64,000 bases of DNA from Nonomuraea sp. NEAU-A123 (GTDB lineage Bacteria > Actinomycetota > Actinomycetes > Streptosporangiales > Streptosporangiaceae), in NCBI RefSeq assembly GCF_018603905.1, contig NZ_JAHFZZ010000009.1, positions 62,001 through 126,000 on the forward strand. The letters run 5' to 3'. The stretch's first letter is position 1. Each line of letters starts with the position of its first letter. Under the pieces are notes generated by a model that did not search any database, was not told the DNA's origin, and saw nothing but the letters and a program-made list of their open reading frames with translations. Made by a program: the position numbers and the translations under genes. Shown one piece after another: positions 60,099 to 64,000 of this stretch.

Positions 60099-60505
60099 CG
60101 CTCGGCCCCGGTGTAGGTCCAGAAACCTTCGTGCCGGACGAAGCGGCTGTGCTCTTCCATGCATCCCGTCTCGCCGTGGTCGGTGTAGTGGGCACGGAAG
60201 CGGACGGTGCCCTCGGTGTGGACGACGGTGCCCCCGGTGCTCTCGAGTATCTCCAGGCGGGTCCAGCGCGTCGCCCGGTCCAGGTCGAGGCGCGGCGGGC
60301 GGGCCGACGGATGCCAGGTGCGCAGGAGATATCCGGCATCGCCGACGCTGAAGGCGCTGAATCGTGACCGCATGAGCGCCTCGGCCGTGGGCGCGGCGGC
60401 CTGGCCGCGGTGCAGCCGCCCGCAGCACTCCTGGTAGGTCGCCGGCAGCCCGCACGGGCACGGGGCGGAGGCGCGTTTCACGTCACGTCGGGGCACGCCT
60501 CTCAT
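60095..60505 (-). CDS. YchJ-family SEC-C metal-binding protein
   Basis: 136 residues. A SEC-C-like zinc motif at the N-terminus (APCPCGLPATYQECCGRLH) is followed by the YchJ domain: EALMRSRFSAFSVGDAGYLL, RTWHPSARP, WTRLEILESTGG and a C-terminal FVRHEGFWTYTGAE. This is the UPF0225/YchJ family of unknown function, found as a housekeeping gene in many bacteria. The ATG at 60505 is taken; a GTG nine bases downstream is also possible. Confidence 0.87.
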   Translation of the reverse strand: MRGVPRRDVKRASAPCPCGLPATYQECCGRLHRGQAAAPTAEALMRSRFSAFSVGDAGYLLRTWHPSARPPRLDLDRATRWTRLEILESTGGTVVHTEGTVRFRAHYTDHGETGCMEEHSRFVRHEGFWTYTGAER

Positions 60506-60526
60506 TCTGCCTGCTGCCGGGGACCT

Positions 60527-61216
60527 TCAGCGCCCGCGCAGTATCAGGCGCAACTGCCTGCCCGGCCTCTTGCGGCGGAACGTCTCCCGCTCGTTTACCT
60601 GGGGAAAGGGCTCGTCCGGTACGGGGACCCCGAGGAAGGCGCACAGCGGCCCCCAGCCCTCCCGCACGTCGAAGACCAGCAGCCGCCCGGCCGGGATCGT
60701 CGCCCGCACCTCGGCGACGTGCCGTTCGAAGACCTCCACGACGTACGCGGGATCGTCGATGCGGCCGTCGAAGATCCGGTCCATGACGGTCGCCCTGGCC
60801 ATGCGCGGGTAGAGGGCGAAGTCCGGCGCCCGGTGCGCCACCAGCCAGCGGATGATCCGGCGGCGCACCGGCAACGGGCGGCGTTCGGCCAGGGCGCTGG
60901 CGAAGATGGTGTCGCTGACGCTGTCGTACCACCGCCGCGGGTCGCGGACGGTGAGGATGACCTTCGCCTCGGGATAGTGCTCGGCCTGCTCCCGCCAGTA
61001 GGAGGCGGCGGGCCAGTCCACCGCCGACTGGAAGCCGGCGAACACCTCGTCCCAGTCACGGGCGCGGCCCTCGCCGATGTCGAGCCATTGACGGACCCGG
61101 TACGGCTCCGCGATGACCACGGACATGTGGTAGCAGGGGCCGTACCCCAGCATTTCCAGCGCCGCCTTCAGCGACGCCGTGCCCGTCCTGCCGAAACCCG
61201 CACCGATCACCTTCAC
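60527..61216 (-). CDS. Sulfotransferase-family protein
   Basis: 229 residues. The PAPS 5'-phosphosulfate loop is at the very start, KVIGAGFGRTGTASLKAAL. Later parts include YHMSVVI, the 3'-phosphate-like loop VILTVRDPRRWYDSV, and LLVFDVREGWGPLCAFLGVP, as in the single-domain sulfotransferases of actinobacteria and invertebrates. The GTG at 61216 is favoured by GGGAG six bases upstream. It is divergent from an adenylate-forming ligase gene. The acceptor is unknown. Confidence 0.85.
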   Translation of the reverse strand: MKVIGAGFGRTGTASLKAALEMLGYGPCYHMSVVIAEPYRVRQWLDIGEGRARDWDEVFAGFQSAVDWPAASYWREQAEHYPEAKVILTVRDPRRWYDSVSDTIFASALAERRPLPVRRRIIRWLVAHRAPDFALYPRMARATVMDRIFDGRIDDPAYVVEVFERHVAEVRATIPAGRLLVFDVREGWGPLCAFLGVPVPDEPFPQVNERETFRRKRPGRQLRLILRGR

Positions 61217-61282
61217 ATCGCGCTCCCGCCTCTGATCGGTCTCTGATGTGCGCTGCCTAACGTCTCGGTGGGACGACAAGCC

Positions 61283-61294
61283 GGTTATATGACC
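61283..61294. promoter_or_regulatory. Near-palindrome in the sulfotransferase-ligase divergent region
   Basis: GGTTATATGACC, a palindrome but for one base pair, in the only AT-rich patch of the 112-base divergent region. It could be a shared operator or contain the -10 element of the minus-strand promoter. Confidence 0.4.
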
Positions 61295-61328
61295 AATAAA
61301 CGATCACTGCAAGGGTGAGGAGCCGATC

Positions 61329-62837
61329 ATGTTGTTCCCGCATCCTCTGCTCGACGCGCTGCGGGACTCGCCCGGGAGCCCGGCCTTCGAGCACGGTCCC
61401 CGGACCGTGTCGCGCGGTGCGCTGCTGGAGCTGATCCGGCGGCTGGCGGGCGCGCTGGCCGAGGCCGGGCTGGGGCCCGGCCGGGGCGTCGCCATCCGGA
61501 CCGGCGTCTCGCCGGAGGCGTTCGCCGCGCACCTGGCCGCGCACACGCTCGGCTGCCGCGTCGTGGGCGTCCGGCCCGGGTACCCGGCCGGGCAGCTCGC
61601 CCACGTGCTCGGCATGGAGATCGACGCCCTCCTGGTCGATGAGTCGACCGCGACGCCCGAACTGCTCACGGCCGCCGGGCCGATTCCCGTGCTGCCGTTG
61701 GAGGAGCTGCTGGCCCGCCCCGACGGCGGCCGGCCCCTCACCGTCACGGCCCGTCCGGACGACGTGGCCGCCCTGACCTTCACCAGTGGCAGCACCGGGC
61801 AGCCCAAGGGCTGCGCGATCACCTACCGCGCGCTGAGCGAGCACTGGGCGTGGCAGCCCCGCGTCTGGGGCCCGGTCGCGGCCGAACTCGCCGCGGCCTT
61901 CGAGCGCTACCTGCTGTTCGGCACCCTGGCCAGCATGGTCGTCCTGGAGTTCCTGGCGCCGTGCCTGCTGGGCGGCGGCACGGCGGTGATCCCCGAGGAC
62001 GACGGGCGGCCCGTCTTCCCGTACGCGATCGAGCGCTACCGGATCACCGGCTCCATCATCACCGTGCCCCGGCTCTACCAGATGCTCGGCCTGCTGCGCG
62101 ATGAGGCGGTGGACGTCGGCAGCCTGCGCGCGCTGATGGTCTCCGGGTCGCCGATCAGCCCGTCCCGGCTGGCGGCCGCGGCCGAGCGGCTCGGTCCCGT
62201 GATCTACCAGGGGTACGGCCAGACCGAGGCGGGCAACATCGCGATGCTCACGCCCGACGACATCGCCCACGGCCCGGCCCGCCTGCTGGCCTCGGTCGGC
62301 CGGCCGCATCCGGGGGTCGAGATCAGCGTCCGGGACGAGGAGGACCGGGAGGTGGCCGCGGGCGGGAGCGGCGAGATCCACGTACGCAGCCCGTACCTGA
62401 TGTCCGGCTACTGGGGGCAGCCGGCGGAGACCCGCGACACGCTGCGGGACGGCTGGCTGCGCACCCGCGACCTCGGCCGTCTGGACGAGGAGGGCTACCT
62501 GTACCTGGTCGGCCGGACCCGCGATGTGATCATGGTCAACGCGATGGTGGTGTACGCGGGGCCGATCGAGCAGGTGCTGACCGGTCATCCCGACGTGGAC
62601 GAGGCGTACGTGGCCGGGGCGCCGGACGAGCTGACCGGGGAGGCCGTCCACGCGTTCGTGGTGCCGGCCGCCGGGCGCGACCCGGACCGCGACGCGCTGG
62701 CCGCCCTGGTCCGCGCCGAGCTCGGCGCGGACAGCGTTCCCCGGACGATCACGGTGGTGTCCGCCGTCCCGGTCGCCGCGAGCGGCAAACCGGACAAGCG
62801 CGCCCTGCTGGACCAGCACGGCGGGCGGCTGTTCTGA
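61329..62837 (+). CDS. AMP-dependent acyl/aryl-CoA synthetase-like ligase
   Basis: 502-residue ANL-superfamily enzyme activating a carboxylic acid as adenylate. Motifs: A3 LTFTSGSTGQPKGCA, A4/A5 VIYQGYGQTEAGNIAM, A7 GWLRTRDLGRLDEEGYLYLV and the C-terminal catalytic Lys in PVAASGKPDKRALLD. No carrier or condensation domain is attached. GAGGAG precedes the ATG. It lies 70 bases before the FAD oxidoreductase gene on the same strand, suggesting one transcript. The substrate cannot be read from the sequence. Confidence 0.9.
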   Translation: MLFPHPLLDALRDSPGSPAFEHGPRTVSRGALLELIRRLAGALAEAGLGPGRGVAIRTGVSPEAFAAHLAAHTLGCRVVGVRPGYPAGQLAHVLGMEIDALLVDESTATPELLTAAGPIPVLPLEELLARPDGGRPLTVTARPDDVAALTFTSGSTGQPKGCAITYRALSEHWAWQPRVWGPVAAELAAAFERYLLFGTLASMVVLEFLAPCLLGGGTAVIPEDDGRPVFPYAIERYRITGSIITVPRLYQMLGLLRDEAVDVGSLRALMVSGSPISPSRLAAAAERLGPVIYQGYGQTEAGNIAMLTPDDIAHGPARLLASVGRPHPGVEISVRDEEDREVAAGGSGEIHVRSPYLMSGYWGQPAETRDTLRDGWLRTRDLGRLDEEGYLYLVGRTRDVIMVNAMVVYAGPIEQVLTGHPDVDEAYVAGAPDELTGEAVHAFVVPAAGRDPDRDALAALVRAELGADSVPRTITVVSAVPVAASGKPDKRALLDQHGGRLF

Positions 62838-62907
62838 GCATTCTCTGAGAATTGCCGGCCAACACTGCTGTTGTCCGTTCAACCACATCGCTGTGACGGA
62901 GGCATCC

Positions 62908-64000
62908 GTGCCGGACAACGCCCTCGACTACCTGGTGATCGGCGCCGGCCCGGCGGGGCTGCAGTTGGGATATTTCCTGGAAAAGGCGGGGCGGTCGTAC
63001 CTGATCCTCGAAGCCGGCCCCACGCCGGGCATGTTCTTCCGGACCTTCCCCCGGCATCGCACACTCATCTCGATCAACAAGAAGCACACCGGATCCTCCG
63101 ACCCGGAGCTCAACCTCCGGATGGACTGGAACTCCCTGCTGTCGGACGACCCGGACCTGCTCTTCACCGGTTACAGCGACCGGTACTTCCCCGCCGCCGA
63201 CGACATGGTCCGCTACCTCGCCGACTTCGCCGCTGCCTGGAGCCTGCGGATCGTCTACGACGCCCGCGCCGCCCACATCACCCGCGCGCCCGGCGAGGGC
63301 CCCTTCCAGGTGACCGACGAGCGCGGCCGGACATACGAGGCGAAGCGCCTGATCGTCGCGGCGGGGGTCACCCGGCCCAACATCCCGGAGATACCGGGCA
63401 TCGAGACGGCCGAGCCCTACGGCACCGCCGCCACCGACCCGTCCGGCTACGTGAACCAGCGGGTGCTCGTCATCGGCAAGGGCAACTCGGCCTTCGAGAC
63501 GGCCGGCAACCTGGTCGAGACCGCCGCGGTGATCCACGTGGCGGGGCCGAACTCCGTACGGATGGCGTGGCGCACCCACTTCGTCGGGCACCTGCGCGCG
63601 GTCAACAACAACTTCCTCGACACCTACCAGCTCAAGTCCCAGAACGCGGTGCTGGACGGCTCGGTCAAGCGGATCGAGCGGCAGGCCGACGGCTCGTACC
63701 TGGTGACGGTGAGCTTCGCCCGCGCCGACGAGGTCACCAAGGACATCCCGTACGACCGGGTGATCGTCTGCACCGGCTTCCGGTTCGACGCCTCGATCTT
63801 CGATGACGGGTGCCGTCCGGAGCTGATGATCCAGGACAGGTTCCCGGCGCTCACCCCCGCCTACGAGTCGGTCAGCGTGCCCGGCCTCCACTTCGCCGGG
63901 ACGCTGACGCAGTCCCGCGACTTCAAGCGCGGCACCAGCGGCTTCATCCACGGCTTCCGGTACGGCACGCGCTCGCTGCACCGCATCCTGGAGCACCGCT
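62908..64000 (+). CDS. FAD-dependent oxidoreductase, FOXRED2/FMO-like (3' end outside window)
   Basis: At least 364 residues, cut by the window edge. An N-terminal FAD-binding Rossmann loop LVIGAGPAGLQLGYFLEKAG is followed by PRHRTLISINKKHTGSSDPE, LRMDWNSLLSDDP and DMVRYLADFAAAW. A second dinucleotide loop is VLVIGKGNSAFETAGNL. Then come NNNFLDTYQLKSQNAVL and GFIHGFRYGTRSLHRILEHR. The order and wording resemble the eukaryotic FOXRED2 family more than classical bacterial monooxygenases. The GTG at 62908 has GGAGG six bases upstream. Confidence 0.85.
   Translation, partial: MPDNALDYLVIGAGPAGLQLGYFLEKAGRSYLILEAGPTPGMFFRTFPRHRTLISINKKHTGSSDPELNLRMDWNSLLSDDPDLLFTGYSDRYFPAADDMVRYLADFAAAWSLRIVYDARAAHITRAPGEGPFQVTDERGRTYEAKRLIVAAGVTRPNIPEIPGIETAEPYGTAATDPSGYVNQRVLVIGKGNSAFETAGNLVETAAVIHVAGPNSVRMAWRTHFVGHLRAVNNNFLDTYQLKSQNAVLDGSVKRIERQADGSYLVTVSFARADEVTKDIPYDRVIVCTGFRFDASIFDDGCRPELMIQDRFPALTPAYESVSVPGLHFAGTLTQSRDFKRGTSGFIHGFRYGTRSLHRILEHR

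Overview
The window is high-GC actinobacterial chromosome. Three things point to a Streptosporangiales-type genus (Nonomuraea, Streptosporangium or a relative), though the genus is inferred and not proven. They are the very GC-rich third codon positions, the frequent GTG and TTG starts, and the gene set: phosphatidylinositol mannoside synthesis, two F420-type luciferase-like oxidoreductases, Tat-exported PhoD and Gls24/TM2 proteins. I saw no tRNA, rRNA, CRISPR array or intact insertion sequence.

Left part (1-27.7 kb, mostly minus strand). The backbone is the actinobacterial block that in Mycobacterium tuberculosis runs ruvB-ruvA-ruvC-yebC-pdxT-pdxS-pimA-acyltransferase-pgsA-HIT-thrS. It carries several insertions. 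An Eis-like acetyltransferase and a fused sugar-permease-like protein lie between ruvC and yebC. An MFS pump, its MarR regulator, a PhoD phosphatase and a 0.5 kb degenerate repeat lie between pdxT and pdxS. An EF-G paralogue, a GHL10/DigH-like hydrolase and a membrane alkaline-phosphatase-fold protein lie between pgsA and the HIT gene. A Gls24/Asp23 protein with a large low-complexity N-terminus, an F420-type oxidoreductase and a TM2 protein lie between HIT and thrS.

Middle part (27.7-38.2 kb) is a mixed accessory and housekeeping stretch. It holds a second F420-type oxidoreductase, phosphoglucomutase, a DUF2637 membrane protein paired with a DUF2786 protein, a small basic/proline-rich protein, a cytochrome P450, a HAD phosphatase with an altered active site, DUF4031, an HD-type hydrolase, an L-lactate dehydrogenase (LldD2-like) and a ROK regulator.

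Catabolic part (38.2-51.4 kb, plus strand) consists of two tightly overlapping operons. The first is a CUT1 sugar transporter (binding protein and two permeases, no ATPase) followed by a GH35 beta-galactosidase; the divergent ROK repressor probably controls it. A near-identical 28-bp operator-like sequence lies on each side of the ROK gene. The second is a complete peptide ABC transporter coupled to a prolyl-iminopeptidase-like hydrolase and an Xaa-Pro aminopeptidase, which looks like a proline-peptide scavenging unit.

Right part (51.5-64 kb) has a 2151-residue tetratricopeptide-type repeat protein that contains an internal duplication of about 350 residues. It is followed by a convergent recQ helicase, DUF6221 and YchJ proteins, a sulfotransferase, a divergent adenylate-forming ligase, and a truncated FAD oxidoreductase resembling FOXRED2. 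The last three may be the edge of a specialised-metabolism locus that continues beyond the window.

No wholly new defence or mobile system is evident. The best candidates for undescribed biology are the giant repeat protein, the duplicated ROK operators, the degenerate repeat block at 9.5-10.1 kb, the low-complexity Gls24 protein and the FOXRED2-like/ligase/sulfotransferase group.
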